A stretch of 64,000 nucleotides of DNA from Avena insularis. Taxonomy: Eukaryota; Streptophyta; Magnoliopsida; Poales; Poaceae. Shown one piece after another: positions 10,321 through 23,376 of the stretch. Location of the stretch: assembly GCA_023614405.1 (NCBI GenBank), contig CM042694.1:359614975-359678974 (forward strand), in the 5' to 3' direction. Position 1 is the first letter of the stretch. Every line of letters starts with the position of its first letter. The notes beneath the pieces were generated by a model, which saw nothing but the letters and a program-made list of their open reading frames with translations, searched no databases and was not told the origin of the DNA. Position numbers and translations under genes: made by a program.

Positions 10321-10935
10321 TCAAGACTCAAAGAAACAAAAACAAACTGAAAGCACAACTAAATTGGGTTGTCTCCCAAAAAGCTCTTTCTTTATAGCCA
10401 TTAAGATGGGCATGGTAATTTTAATGATGCTCACATAAGAATATGAATTGAAGTGAGAGAGAGCATTTAAGAAGCAAAAATACACATGTTTAAGTCTAAC
10501 CCACTTCCTATGTAAGGGAATTTTGTAAACAAACAAGTTGTTGAAACCAGAGGCTACAAGCATAGGAAGGCAAAACAAGTGCAACATAAAAACTTTCAGC
10601 ATAGAACGGGGAAACTTGATATTATTGAGATGCATAAGAACAGTCTTCCCTCTTTCATAATAACTTTTAGTATCATGCATAAACTTAATAATGTAACTGT
10701 CACAAGAACCGTTGTAGCAATGATCACTTATCCTAACAGAAAACACAGGGACACTAGCTCTCATGATACTACTTTGTGAAACAATATTAGAGGTATCCTT
10801 ACAAAGGATAGTGTGTCCCTCTTCTTCATATTTAGTGACAAAATCTTTCACATTTGCTATTATAGGTTCATCATCCATTTGTTTATCAGGTTCAACAGCT
10901 TTACTTGTACTTTCATTAACCATACTAGCTATCAT
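10321..10935 (-). pseudogene. Gag/protease boundary fused to the element's 3' end
   Basis: 204-residue frame. Residues 1-70 are the acidic region before protease (DDEPIIANVKDFVTKYEEEG) and the opening strand of protease (VFSVRISDHCYNGSCDS), up to the point where the catalytic DSGA would be. It then switches abruptly to a hydrophobic C-terminal sequence (FPRSMLKVFMLHLFCLPMLV, HRKWVRLKHVYFCF) that in related elements lies downstream of integrase. The simplest reading is a large deletion joining protease to the 3' end while keeping the frame open. No catalytic site survives. Confidence 0.65.
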
Positions 10936-11064
10936 AGAATGTTCCTTTATCTTAACTAGGAAAGGGATTTTCTCAATGTAAGGTTCAGGTAAAACATGAT
11001 TAGCAGTATAAACTTCAGTATTTCTTGCAGGAACACTCTTAGCAATAACTTTATAAGGTTCATG

Positions 11065-11307
11065 TTACTTATTCCGCTTCTTTTTAGGCACTTCAATGTA
11101 GGAAGCAAAAGCCTTAAAATAAGTTACAATAGCTTGAGAGTCTAGACCATAATCATTTTTAATATTTTGAAAGTCATCAGTTCCCATAAAAGATTCAATG
11201 CATTCATAATCATAATTTATACCTGACTTTCTTCCTTTGTCATTCTCCCATGCTTCAGCATTATCTTGAATACGGTCCAGAAGATCCCGTTTAGCTTCTT
11301 CTTCCAT
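11065..11307 (-). pseudogene. gag: gag C-terminal fragment, minus-strand Athila element
   Basis: 80 residues starting MEEEAKRDLLDRIQDNAEAW and ending in a basic tail PKKKRNK. It lies directly downstream of the gag core on the same strand and in the order expected for Athila gag, where an acidic helical region precedes the protease. A TGA and short gap separate it from the core frame. Confidence 0.6.
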
Positions 11308-11325
11308 GTGAGTGAATGATCCAGC

Positions 11326-11907
11326 TCAAGAAGCATCCAATAAATCCTTATCATGAAGAGAAAGCCTTGCATAAAAGTTATTGATCATAATATTTTTGGG
11401 GAGCTCATGAATGGGACATTTGAGCATTAGTAACTTCAATCTCCCCCAAGCTTGAGCTGTACTCTCTCCATCAAGAGGCCAAAAGTTGTATATTTGATTT
11501 CGATCTTTATGAATCTCACTAGGAGGATAAAAATTTGAATAAAAGAGAGGTACTATTTCCTCCCATTCAAGAGCTTGACCATTCTTCAGCAGCTTATACC
11601 ATTCCTCAGCTCTTCCTTTCAGTGACAATGAAAATAACTTCTTAACTTGATCTGTAGTAATACCTACACACTTGAACAACCCGCATAATTCGTGTATAAA
11701 GAGCAAATGATCACCGGGATGGACAGTTCCATCCCCAACATAGTAGTTATCCATAACACGATCAATAATTCTCGTAGGTATTTTAAAAGTATCATTCTCA
11801 GCAGGTGGTGGTTCATATACTAGCTTAGTAGTGGTAGTAGAATTACGAAATAAGAAACTCAGCAAATTATCCATATTGAAAATAAAGCAACTAACAGAAA
11901 TAAACAA
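11326..11907 (-). pseudogene. gag: gag core, minus-strand Athila element
   Basis: 193-residue frame. After a spurious N-terminal lead it reads FKIPTRIIDRVMDNYYVGDG, then the Retrotrans_gag region HPGDHLLFIHELCGLFKCVG, SLKGRAEEWYKLL, LEWEEIVPLFYSNFYPPSEI, and ESTAQAWGRLKLLMLKCP. The conserved hydrophobic and tryptophan positions are kept. It sits immediately downstream of the primer site. Assembly of virus-like particles would be its role if intact. Confidence 0.8.
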
Positions 11908-11959
11908 TACTCATAGTAGAGGTTTTCTTTACCAGTTCCACTCTCCAATAGCGCTTCAC

Positions 11960-11977
11960 TCCCCGACAACGGCGCTA
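11960..11977 (-). other. Mutated tRNA-Asp-type primer-binding site
   Basis: Minus-strand reading TAGCGCCGTTGTCGGGGA differs at two positions from the plus-strand copy at 9807-9824. Located 11 bp inside the LTR end. Confidence 0.85.
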
Positions 11978-11988
11978 GAAAATAGTCA

Positions 11989-12937
11989 TGATGACCCACA
12001 AGTATAGGGGATGTATCACAGTATTTTCGATAAGTAAGAGTGTCGAACCCAACGAGGAGCAGAAGGTGCTGGCTAGTGGTATGGATCAGGAATTCTCTGC
12101 AAATACTTAGCAAACGTATTTGTAGGGTTTTTTTGATAATGCAAGTAAATAAAGTACGAGTAAATAAAAGACAATAAGAATAAATGCAGCAAGTGGCCCA
12201 ATCCTTTATTCAGCAAAGGACAAGCCGGTTGTATTACTTAAGATGACCAAACATTCTCGAGGACACACGGGAATACCGTCAAGTGCTTTCGCTTCATATA
12301 TAGTTGATCAATCTTCTTTAGTTTGCTAAGTGTTGTATGGGTGAACCTGTGCTAATGTACCGACCTTCCTAGGACTAATACATTCTTATGATTATACCCC
12401 TTGCAAACATCCGTAAGTACAAGAAAGTAATTAAGGTAGAAACCTAACCACAGCTTTAAACTCTAAGACCCTGATGTCCCTTGTGCAATGGTTTCCTAAC
12501 GGGGGTTCAGGTTTCTGTCACTCCGGCAACCCCTACGATTAGTAGCCAAATACATAATGCATTCCCCTAGGCCCATATAGGATAAGTGTCATGTAGTCGA
12601 CGTTCACATGACACCACTAGAAGAAGTACACCACAACTTAAATATCAAACCATTGAACCTTTCTCAACACAATTCCACTACTAATAACATGACTTCTCCT
12701 ATGTCCTCAAGAACAAAACGAACTACTCACAAGACATCATATAGATCATGATCAGAGATGGAATAATGATGTGTAACAATTTAAACATAAACAATAATTC
12801 AATGGTTCACTCAGTAGCATCAACTACAAAGAGTAATCAACACCGGGAAAGTTTCCCCTAAGAACTATGCAAGAATCAACCCAATTGTTACAGCGGTATG
12901 GAGATGGTGATGATGGTGCTGGTGGAGATGATGGTGG

Positions 12938-12983
<46 letters not shown>

Positions 12984-13534
12984 CCCGATGAAGTCCAGCT
13001 AGATGGTAGTGTTGATGGCGATGATCTCCCCTCTCCGGGAAGGAATTCCCCCGGCAGAATTCTGTCTGCCGAAGAGATCTTTCTCTCTCGATGTTTTCCA
13101 TCCTGCAGAGGCGGCGGAATATTTCTATGGTCGCTCCCCGAGTCTTAGGGTTTCAGGAGGATAATATACGCCAGAGGGGAGAGCCAGGGGTGGACCAGGG
13201 TGGCCACACCACCTGGTGGCGCGGCCTAGGCTGGCCCACGCCAGGGGGTGGTGTGGGCCCCCTGTGTCCCATCTCAGCCTCCCCTTCTGGCTTCCTTCGT
13301 CTTCTAGAAAAATAGGATTTTCCATGTATTTTCTCGGATTTTCTGATCTTCGCGGATTTTGCCTCCAAACAGCACCTTTTCCATCAGAATCCTGACTGCA
13401 GTGGTCCATGCTCCAAAAGTCATCAACCATGCAAAAACAGATGAAATAACATAAGTATCATCTCTTAATATGAAATATATCAATGAATAACAGTGAATTA
13501 TGATATAGAATAGTAATGCAAAATGGACGTATCA
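11989..13534 (-). repeat. Athila/Sabrina-like LTR, minus strand (~1.55 kb)
   Basis: On the minus strand it begins TGATACGTCCATTTTGCAT (the extra TGGT before it may also belong) and ends GGGTCATCA beside the primer site. The TGATACGTCC start and ACTTGTGGGTCATCA end are hallmarks of Sabrina/WHAM-type LTRs. It contains the (GAT)15 run and, at 13202-13259, the same GGCCACACCACC inverted repeat found in the plus-strand LTR. A TATATTA-like box lies at ~13161-13169. Confidence 0.85.
12939..12983. repeat. (GAT)15 microsatellite inside the minus-strand LTR
   Basis: Fifteen uninterrupted GAT units (45 bp), flanked by degenerate GGT/GAT triplets from 12904. Confidence 0.97.
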
Positions 13535-14020
13535 ACCACCTTGACATCGCCAGGTCTTAACCCGCGTAGTGGCTCGCCATGTCATCGTGGTTCTGGGGTG
13601 GCCACCACCTCTGTCGATCGAGGGGCTAGGGTGAGCACTTCTGCGGTGGGGAGAAGGGGCGGCGGGGAGTAGAGAGTGGGAGTGGTGGCGGCGGAGGAGG
13701 GTCTAGGACAAGGTGCGAGGGCGTGGGGGACTAGGGTTTCTTTTTGAGAGAGAGAGGGAGGTTGTGGCGACGGGGTCTGGGACGAGGTGCGAGGGGCATG
13801 GGGGACTAGGGTTTGGGAGAGGATGTTACGGAAATTCCCCTGAGTACTTCTACGGGCAAGACTATTGGAACTATGGCCTTTGGGTCATTCGAAAGTGAAC
13901 AGTATTGGGAGGTGCGAGAGCGTTGGATGGATGTCATGTCTCGACCGAGATCTTCTTTGGTGGGGTGATCCGTGGACAGTGTGATTCTCTATTGTGATTA
14001 GCTGGCTCTATCACTGTGTC
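13535..14020 (-). other. GC-rich segment resembling a gene's promoter and 5' leader
   Basis: Between the Athila LTR and the satellite. Read on the minus strand, upstream sequence with CTCAGGGGAATTTCCGTAAC is followed by two imperfect ~40-bp copies (plus-strand 13701-13740 and 13769-13812), each containing AAACCCTAGTCCCCCA. A pyrimidine-rich GCC/CTC stretch follows. This looks like a captured or truncated plant promoter/5' UTR, but no coding exon is recognisable. Confidence 0.35.
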
Positions 14021-16699
14021 TTGAAACCGGCCTAAGAAATTAAAAAATGGTCCAAACAATGTAAATCCTTCGCATGGTGCCATATTATGTGACATAGTTG
14101 CAAGGAAAAATACCAGACTTGGTATATTGTGATTATCTCAAAAAACCTTCTCAGAAATGACCTATCATGTTCGAGGTTTCGTGGCTTTCAAGCCAAACGA
14201 CCAATGTTATGGCCAGAATCGCGACATACTTTGTGATAATGTGCCCATATTATGCATGCATGTGCATCTTGGGATGGCAAACAATATTGCAGGAGGAAGT
14301 TTTCGTTTTCGTCGTATGGAAAAGCCATTTTCTATTTTCTGAGTGCCAAAATCGAGGCGTTTTGTGAAGCAACACCAAATATTCAAATCAAAAATGCTAC
14401 CACCCTAATTAAAAAAAATACTAGACCATCTTACATGGATAATGTCCTAATCGGGGATTTTAAAACCTATCCGTCCACCCCTGGTGAAAAAGACAAATGT
14501 CTGCCGAATCGGTAGGAAGTGGGTCCGGTTTGAACTACAGGTACATGAACTAATGCTCATGATTTTTTGAAAAAATAATTTTTAGACTCACAATATGATG
14601 TTTCTTCAGAGATACAATGCAAGTTTTAGCGAGGCTCATCCTCTATCTTCATGCTCGCTGTTTTGACCATAGTTTGAAATGGAATTTTTTTGAAACGGGC
14701 CTACGAAATTCAAAAATGGTCCGAACAAGGTAAAACCTTCATGTGGTGTCATATTATGTGACATAGTTGCAAGTAAAAATACCAGACTTGGTATATTGTA
14801 AATATCTCGAAAAAACCTTCTCAAAAATGACCTATCATGTTCGAGGTTTCGTGGCTTTCAAGCCAAACGACCAATGTTATGGCCAGAATCACGACATATT
14901 TTGTGATAATGTGCCCATATTATGCATGCATGTGCATCTTGGGACGGCGAACAATATTGCAGGAGGAAGTTTTCCTTTTCATCGTATGGAAAAGCCATTT
15001 TCTATTTTCTGAGTGCCAAAATCAGGGCGTTTTGTGAAGCAACACCAAATGTTCAATTCAAAAATTCTACCACCCTATTTTTCAAAAATACTAGACCATA
15101 TTACATGGACAATGTCCCAACCATGGATTTTAAAACCTATGCGTCCACCCCTGGCGAAAAAGACAAATGTATGCCGAATCGGTAGGAAGTGGGTCTGGTT
15201 TGAACTACAGGTACATGATCTAATGCTCATGATTTTTTGAAAAACTCATTTTTAGACTCACAATATGATGTTTCTTCAGAGATACAGTGCAAGTTTTAGC
15301 GAGGCTCATCCCCTATCTTCATGCCCGCCGTTTTGACCATAGTTTGAAATGGAAAAAAATTGAAACGGGCCTAAGAAATTTAAAAATGGTCCGAACAAGG
15401 TAAATCCTTCGCGTGGTGTTATATTATGTGACATAGTTGCAAAGAAAAATACCAGACTTGGTATATTGTAAATATCTCAAAAAACCTTCTCAGAAATGAC
15501 ATATCATGTTCGACGTTTCGTGGCTTTCAATCCAAACGACCAATGTTACAGCCAGAATCGCGACATACTTTGTGATAATGTGCCCATATTATGCATGCAT
15601 GTGCATCTTGGGACAGCGAACAATATTGCAGGAGGAAGTTTTCATTTTCATCGTATGGAAAAGCCATTTTATGTTTTCTGAGTGCCAAAATCGGGGCGTT
15701 TTGTGAAGCAACACCAAATGTTCAATTCAAAAATGCTACCACCCTATTTTTCAGAAATACTAGACCATCTCACATGGACAATGTCCCAACTAGGGATTTT
15801 AAAACCTATCCGTCCACCCCTGGCAAAAAAGACAAATGTCTGCCGAATCGGTAGGAAGTGGGTCCGGTTTGAACAACAGGTACATGATCTAATGCTCATG
15901 ATTTTTTGAAAAAATCATTTTTAGACTCACAATATGATGTTTCTTCAGAGATACAATACAAGTTTTACCGAGGCTCATCCTCTATCTTCATGCCCGCCGT
16001 TTTGACCATAGTTTGAAATCGATTTTTTTTGAAACGGGCCTACGAAATTCAAAAATGGTCCGAACAAGGTAAATCCTTCACGTGGTGTCATATTATATGA
16101 CATAGTTGCAAGTAAAAATACCAGACTTGGTATACTGTAAATATCTCGAAAAAACCTTCTCAAAAATGACCTATCATGTTCGAGGTTTCGTGGCTTTCAA
16201 GCCAAACGACCAATGTTATGGTCAGAATCACGACTTATTTTGTGATAATATGCCCATATTATGCATGCATGTGCATCTTGGGATGGCGAACAATATTGCA
16301 GGAGAAAGTTTTCCTTTTCATCGTATGGAAAAGCCATTTTCTATTTTCTGAGTGTCAAAATCGGGGCGTTTTGTGAAGCAACACCAAATGTTCTATTCAA
16401 AAATGCTACCACCCTATTTTTCAAAAATACTAGACCATCTTACATGGACAATGTTCGAACCATGGGTTCTAAAACCTATGCGTCCACCCCTGGTGAAAAA
16501 GACAAATGTCTACCGAATCGGTACGAAGTGGGTCTGGTTTGAACTACAGGTACATGATCTAATGCTCATGATTTTTTGAAAAACTCATTTTTATACTCAC
16601 AATATGATGTTTCTTCAGAGATACAGTGCAAGTTTTAGCGAGGCTCATCCCCTATCTTCGTGCCCGCCGTTTTGACCATAGTTTGAAATGGAAAAAATT

Positions 16700-19600
16700 T
16701 AAAACGGGCCTAAGAAATTCAAAACTGGTCCGAACAAGGTAAATCCTTCGCGTGGTGTCATATTATGTGACATAGTTGCAAAGAAAAATACCAGACTTGG
16801 TATATTGTAAATATCTCGAAAAAACCTTCTCAGAAATGACCTATCATGTTCGAGGTTTCGTGGCTTTCGGGCCAAACGACCAATGTTATGGCCAGAATCG
16901 CGACATAGTTTGTGATAATATGCCCATTATGCATGCATGTGCATCTTGGGACGACGAACAATATTGCAGGAGGAAGTTTTCCTTTTCGTCGTATGGAAGA
17001 GCCATTTTCTATATTCTGAGTGCCAAAATCGGGGTGTTTTGTGAAGCAACACAAAATGTTCAATTCAACAATGCTAACACCCTATTTTTCAAAAATACTA
17101 GACCACCTACATGGACAATGTCCCAACAGGGATTTTAAAACCTATCCATCCACCCCTGGCGAAAAAGAAAAATGTCTGCTGAATCGGTAGGAAATGGGTC
17201 CGGTTTGAACTACAGGTACATGATCTAATGCTCATGAATTTTTGAAAAAATCATTTTTAGACTCACAATATGATGTTTCTTCAGAGATACAATGCAAGTT
17301 TTACCGAGGCTCATCCTCTATCTTCATGCCCGCCGTTTTGACCATAGTTTGAAATCGAATTTTTTTGAAACGGGCCTACGAAATTCAAAAATGGTCCGAA
17401 CAAGGTAAATCCTTCACGTGGTGTCATATTATGTGACATAGTTGCAAGTAAAAATACCAGACTTGGTATATTGTAAATATCTCGAAAAAACCTTCGCAAA
17501 AATGACCTATCATGTTCGAGGTTTCGTGGCTTTCAAGCCAAACGACCAATGTTATGGTCAGAATCACGACTTATTTTGTGATAATGTGCCCATATTATGC
17601 ATGCATGTGCATCTTGGGATGGCGAACAATATTGCAGGAGGAAGTTTTCCTTTTCATCGTATGGAAAAGCCATTTTCTATTTTCTGAGTGTCAAAATCGG
17701 GGCGTTTTGTGAAGCAACACCAAATGTTCTATTCAAAAATGCTACCACCCTATTTTTCAAAAATACTAGACCATCTTACATGGACAATGTTCCAACCATG
17801 GATTCTAAAACCTATGCATCCACCCCTGGCGAAAAAGACAAATGTCTACCGAATCGGTACGAAGTGGGTCTGGTTTGAACTACAGGTACATGATCAAATG
17901 CTCATGATTTTTTGTAAAACTCATTTTTAGACTCACAATATGATGTTTCTTCAGAGATACAGTGCAAGTTTTAGCGAGGCTCATCCCCTATCTTCGTGCC
18001 CGCCGTTTTGACCATAGTTTGAAATGGAAAAAATTTGAAACAGGCCTAAGAAATTCAAAACTGGTCCGAACAAGTTAAATCCTTCGCGTGGTGTCATATT
18101 ATGTGACATAGTTGCAAAGAAAAATACCAGACCTGGTATATTGTAAATATCTCGAAAAAACCTTCTCAGAAATGACCTATCATGTTCGAGGTTTCGTGGC
18201 TTTCGGGCCAAACGACCAATGTTATGGCCAGAATCGCGACATAGTTTGTGATAATATGCCTATTATGCATGCATGTGCATCTTGGGACGACGAACAATAT
18301 TGCAGGAAGAAGTTTTCCTTTTCGTCGTATGGAAGAGCCATTTTCTATATTCTGAGTGCCAAAATCGGGGTGTTTTGTGAAGCAACACAAAATGTTCAAT
18401 TCAACAATGCTAACACCCTATTTTTCAAAAATACTAGACCACCTACATGGACAATGTCCCAACAGGGATTTTAAAACCTATCCATCCACCCCTGGCGAAA
18501 AAGAAAAATGTCTGCTGAATCGGTAGGAAGTGGGTCCGGTTTGAACTACAGGTACATGATCTAATGCTCATGAATTTTTGAAAAAAACATTTTTAGACTC
18601 ATAATATGATGTTTCTTCAGAGATACAGTGCATGTTTTAGCGAGGCTCGTCCCCTATCTTCATGCCCGTCATTTTTACCATAGTTTCAAATGGAATTTTT
18701 TTGAAACATGCCTAAGAAATTCAAAAATGATCTGAACAGGTAAATCCTTCACGTGGTCTCATATTATGTGACATAGTTGCAAGTAAAAATACCATACTTG
18801 GTATATTGTAAATATCTCGAAAAAACCTTCTCAGAAATGACCTATCATGTTCGAGGTTTCGTGGCTTTCAAGCCAAACGACCAATGTTATGGTCAGAATC
18901 ACGACTTATTTTGTGATAATGTGCCCATATTATGCATGCATGTGCATCTTGAGATGGCGAACAATATTGCAGGAGAAAGTTTTCCTTTTCATCGTATGGA
19001 AAAGCCATTTTCTATTTTCTGAGTGTCAAAATCGGGGCGTTTTGTGAAGCAACACCAAATGTTCTATTCAAAAATGCTACCACCCTATTTTTCAAAAATA
19101 CTAGACCATCTTACATGGACAATGTTCCAACCATGGGTTCTAAAACCTATGCGTCCACCCCTGGTGAAAAAGACAAATGTCTACCGAATCGGTACGAAGT
19201 GGGTCTGGTTTGAACTACAGGTACATGATCTAATGCTCATGATTTTTTGTAAAACTCATTTTTATACTCACAATATGATGTTTCTTCAGAGATACAGTGC
19301 AAGTTTTAGCGAGGCTCATCCCCTATCTTCGTGCCCGCCGTTTTGACCATAGTTTGAAATGGAAAAAATTTGAAACGGGCCTAAGAAATTCAAAACTGGT
19401 CCGAACAAGGTAAATCCTTCGCGTGGTGTCATATTATGTGACATAGTTGCAAAGAAAAATACCAGACTTGGTATATTGTAAATATCTCGAAAAAACCTTC
19501 TCTGAAATGACCTATCATGTTCGAGGTTTCGTGGCTTTCGGGCCAAACGACCAATGTTATGGCCAGAATCGCGACATAGTTTGTGATAATATGCCCATTA

Positions 19601-22041
19601 TGCATGCATGTGCATCTTGGGACGACGAACAATATTGCAGGAGGAAGTTTAGCTTTTCGTCGTATGGAAGAGCCATTTTCTATATTCTGAGTGCCAAAAT
19701 CGGGGTGTTTTGTGAAGCAACACAAAATGTTCAATTCAACAATGCTAACACCCTATTTTTCAAAAATACTAGACCACCTACATGGACAATGTCCCAACAG
19801 GGATTTTAAAACCTATCCATCCACCCCTGGCGAAAAAGAAAAATGTCTGCTGAATCGGTAGGAAGTGGGTCCGGTTTGAACTACAGGTACATGATCTAAT
19901 GCTCATGAATTTTTGAAAAAATCATTTTTAGACTCACAATATGATGTTTCTTCAGAGATACAATGCAAGTTTTACCGAGGCTCATCCTCTATCTTCATGC
20001 CCGCCGTTTTGACCATAGTTTGAAATCGAATTTTTTTGAAACGGGCCTACGAAATTCAAAAATGGTCCGAACAAGGTAAATCCTTCACGTGGTGTCATAT
20101 TATATGACATAGTTGCAAGTAAAAATACCAGACTTGGTATATTGTAAATATCTCGAAAAAACCTTCGCAAAAATGACCTATCATGTTCGAGGTTTCGTGG
20201 CTTTCAAGCCAAACGACCAATGTTATGGTCAGAATCACGACTTATTTTGTGATAATGTGCCCATATTATGCATGCATGTGCATCTTGGGATGGCGAACAA
20301 TATTGCAGGAGGAAGTTTTCCTTTTCATCGTATGGAAAAGCCATTTTCTATTTTCTGAGTGTCAAAATCGGGGCGTTTTGTGAAGCAACACCAAATGTTC
20401 TATTCAAAAATGCTACCACCCTATTTTTCAAAAATACTAGACCATCTTACATGGACAATGTTCCAACCATGGATTCTAAAACCTATGCATCCACCCCTGG
20501 CGAAAAAGACAAATGTCTACCGAATCGGTACGAAGTGGGTCTGGTTTGAACTACAGGTACATGATCAAATGCTCATGATTTTTTGTAAAACTCATTTTTA
20601 GACTCACAATATGATGTTTCTTCAGAGATACAGTGCAAGTTTTAGCGAGGCTCATCCCCTATCTTCGTGCCCGCCGTTTTGACCATAGTTTGAAATGGAA
20701 AAAATTTGAAACAGGCCTAAGAAATTCAAAACTGGTCCGAACAAGGTAAATCCTTCGCGTGGTGTCATATTATGTGACATAGTTGCAAAGAAAAATACCA
20801 GACTTGGTATATTGTAAATATCTCGAAAAAACCTTCTCAGAAATGACCTATCATGTTCGAGGTTTCGTGGCTTTCGGGCCAAACGACCAATGTTATGGCC
20901 AGAATCGCGACATAGTTTGTGATAATATGCCCATTATGCATGCATGTGCATCTTGGGACGACGAACAATATTGCAGGAGGAAGTTTTCCTTTTCGTCGTA
21001 TGGAAGAGCCATTTTCTATATTCCGAGTGCCAAAATCGGGGTGTTTTGTGAAGCAACACAAAATGTTCAATTCAAAAATGCTACCACCCTATTTTTCAAA
21101 AATACTAGACCACCTACATGGACAATGTCCCAACAGGGATTTTAAAACCTATCCATCCACCCCTGGCGAAAAAGAAAAATGTCTGCTGAATCGGTAGGAA
21201 GTGGGTCCGGTTTGAACTACAGGTACATGATCTAATGCTCATGAATTTTTGAAAAAAACATTTTTAGACTCATAATATGATGTTTCTTCAGAGATACAGT
21301 GCATGTTTTAGCGAGGCTCGTCCCCTATCTTCATGCCCGTCATTTTTACCATAGTTTGAAATCGAATTTTTTTGAAACATGCCTAAGAAATTCAAAAATG
21401 ATCTGAACAGGTAAATCCTTCACGTGGTCTCATATTATGTGACATAGTTGCAAGTAAAAATACCATACTTGGTATATTGTAAATATCTCGAAAAAACCTT
21501 TTCAGAAATGACCTATCATGTTCGAGGTTTCGTGGCTTTCAAGCCAAACGACCAATGTTATGGTCAGAATCACGACTTATTTTGTGATAATGTGCCCATA
21601 TTATGCATGCATGTGCATCTTGGGATGGCGAACAATATTGCAGGAGAAAGTTTTCCTTTTCATCGTATGGAAAAGCCATTTTCTATTTTCTGAGTGTCAA
21701 AATCGGGGCGTTTTGTGAAGCAACACCAAATGTTCTATTCAAAAATGCTACCACCCTATTTTTCAAAAATACTAGACCATCTTACATGGACAATGTTCGA
21801 ACCATGGGTTCTAAAACCTATGCGTCCATCCCTGGCGAAAAAGACAAATGTCTACCGAATCGGTACGAAGTGGGTCTGGTTTGAACTACAGGTACATGAT
21901 CAAATGCTCATGATTTTTTGTAAAACTCATTTTTAGACTCACAATATGATGTTTCTTCAGAGATACAGTGCAAGTTTTAGCGAGGCTCATCCCCTATCTT
22001 CGTGCCCGCCGTTTTGACCATAGTTTGAAATGGAAAAAATT
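16700..22041. repeat. Four-monomer higher-order repeat, two copies of 2671 bp
   Basis: 16700-19370 and 19371-22041 show the same order B-A1-B-A2. Landmark spacings are 666, 670, 665, 670 in both copies. Diagnostic changes recur exactly 2671 bp apart, for example the AAAACCTTCGCAAAAATG variant at ~17490 and ~20161 and the CCATACTTGG variant at ~18790 and ~21461. Boundaries are set by landmark phase and could be shifted. Confidence 0.85.
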
Positions 22042-23376
22042 TGAAACAGGCCTAAGAAATTCAAAACTGGTCCGAACAAGGTAAATCCTTCGCGTGGTGT
22101 CATATTATGTGACATAGTTGCAAAGAAAAATACCAGACTTGGTATATTGTAAATATCTCGAAAAAACCTTCTCAGAAATGACCTATCATGTTCGAGGTTT
22201 CGTGGCTTTCGGGCCAAACGACCAATGTTATGGCCAGAATCGCGACATAGTTTGTGATAATATGCCCATTATGCATGCATGTGCATCTTGGGACGACAAA
22301 CAATATTGCGGGAGGAAGTTCTCCTTTTCGTCGTATGGAAGAGCCATTTTCTATATTCTGAGTGCCAAAATCGGGGTGTTTTGTGAAGCAACACAAAATG
22401 TTCAATTCAAAAATGCTACCACCCTATTTTTCAAAAATACTAGACCACCTACATGGACAATGTCCCAACAGGGATTTTAAAACCTATCCATCCACCCCTG
22501 GCGAAAAAGAAAAATGTCTGCTGAATCGGTAGGAAGTGGGTCCGGTTTGAACTACAGGTACATGATCTAATGCTCATGAATTTTTGAAAAAAACATTTTT
22601 AGACTCATAATATGATGTTTCTTCAGAGATACAGTGCATGTTTTAGCGAGGCTCGTCCCCTATCTTCATGCCCGTCATTTTTACCATAGTTTCAAATGGA
22701 AATTTTTTGAAACATGCCTAAGAAATTCAAAAATGATCTGAACAGGTAAATCCTTCACGTGGTCTCATATTATGTGACATAGTTGCAAGTAAAAATACCA
22801 TACTTGGTATATTGTAAATATCTCGAAAAAACCTTCTCAGAAATGACCTATCATGTTCGAGGTTTCGTGGCTTTCAAGCCAAACGACCAATGTTATGGTC
22901 AGAATCACGACTTATTTTGTGATAATGTGCCCATATTATGCATGCATGTGCATCTTGGGATGGCGAACAATATTGCAGGAGAAAGTTTTCCTTTTCATCG
23001 TATGGAAAAGCCATTTTCTATTTTCTGAGTGTCAAAATCGGGGCGTTTTGTGAAGCAACACCAAATGTTCTATTCAAAAATGCTACCACCCTATTTTTCA
23101 AAAATACTAAACCATGTTACATGGACAATGTTCGAACCATGGGTTCTAAAACCTATGCGTCCACCCCTGGTGAAAAAGACAAATGTCTACCGAATCGGTA
23201 CGAAGTGGGTCTGGTTTGAACTACAGGTACATGATCTAATGCTCATGATTTTTTGAAAAACTCATTTTTAGACTCACAATATGATGTTTCTTCAGAGATA
23301 CAGTGCAAGTTTTAGCGAGGCTTATCCCCTATCTTCGTGCCCGCCGTTTTGACCATAGTTTGAAATGGAAAAATTT

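Larger units (their letters stand above)
10090..13534 (-). mobile_element. Athila/Sabrina-like gypsy element, minus strand, internally deleted
   Basis: Read on the minus strand: LTR (13534-11989), tRNA-Asp-type primer site, gag, gag tail, first part of protease, then directly the 3' non-coding end (with the GGGAGACAACCCAATTTA signature at ~10365). Reverse transcriptase, RNase H and integrase are missing. No second LTR appears at the left end. Instead the plus-strand gag stub begins. Deleted, pol-less relatives are common among Triticeae Athila elements such as Sabrina. Confidence 0.8.

Noticed and set aside
12865..13148. Poly-Asp (plus) and poly-His (minus) open frames.
   Set aside because: Artefacts of the (GAT)15 microsatellite inside an Athila LTR.
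1..14020. Left terminus of the CACTA element ending at 32957.
   Set aside because: I scanned for CACTACAATAAA or close forms preceded by TGC and found none. It is probably outside the window or deleted.
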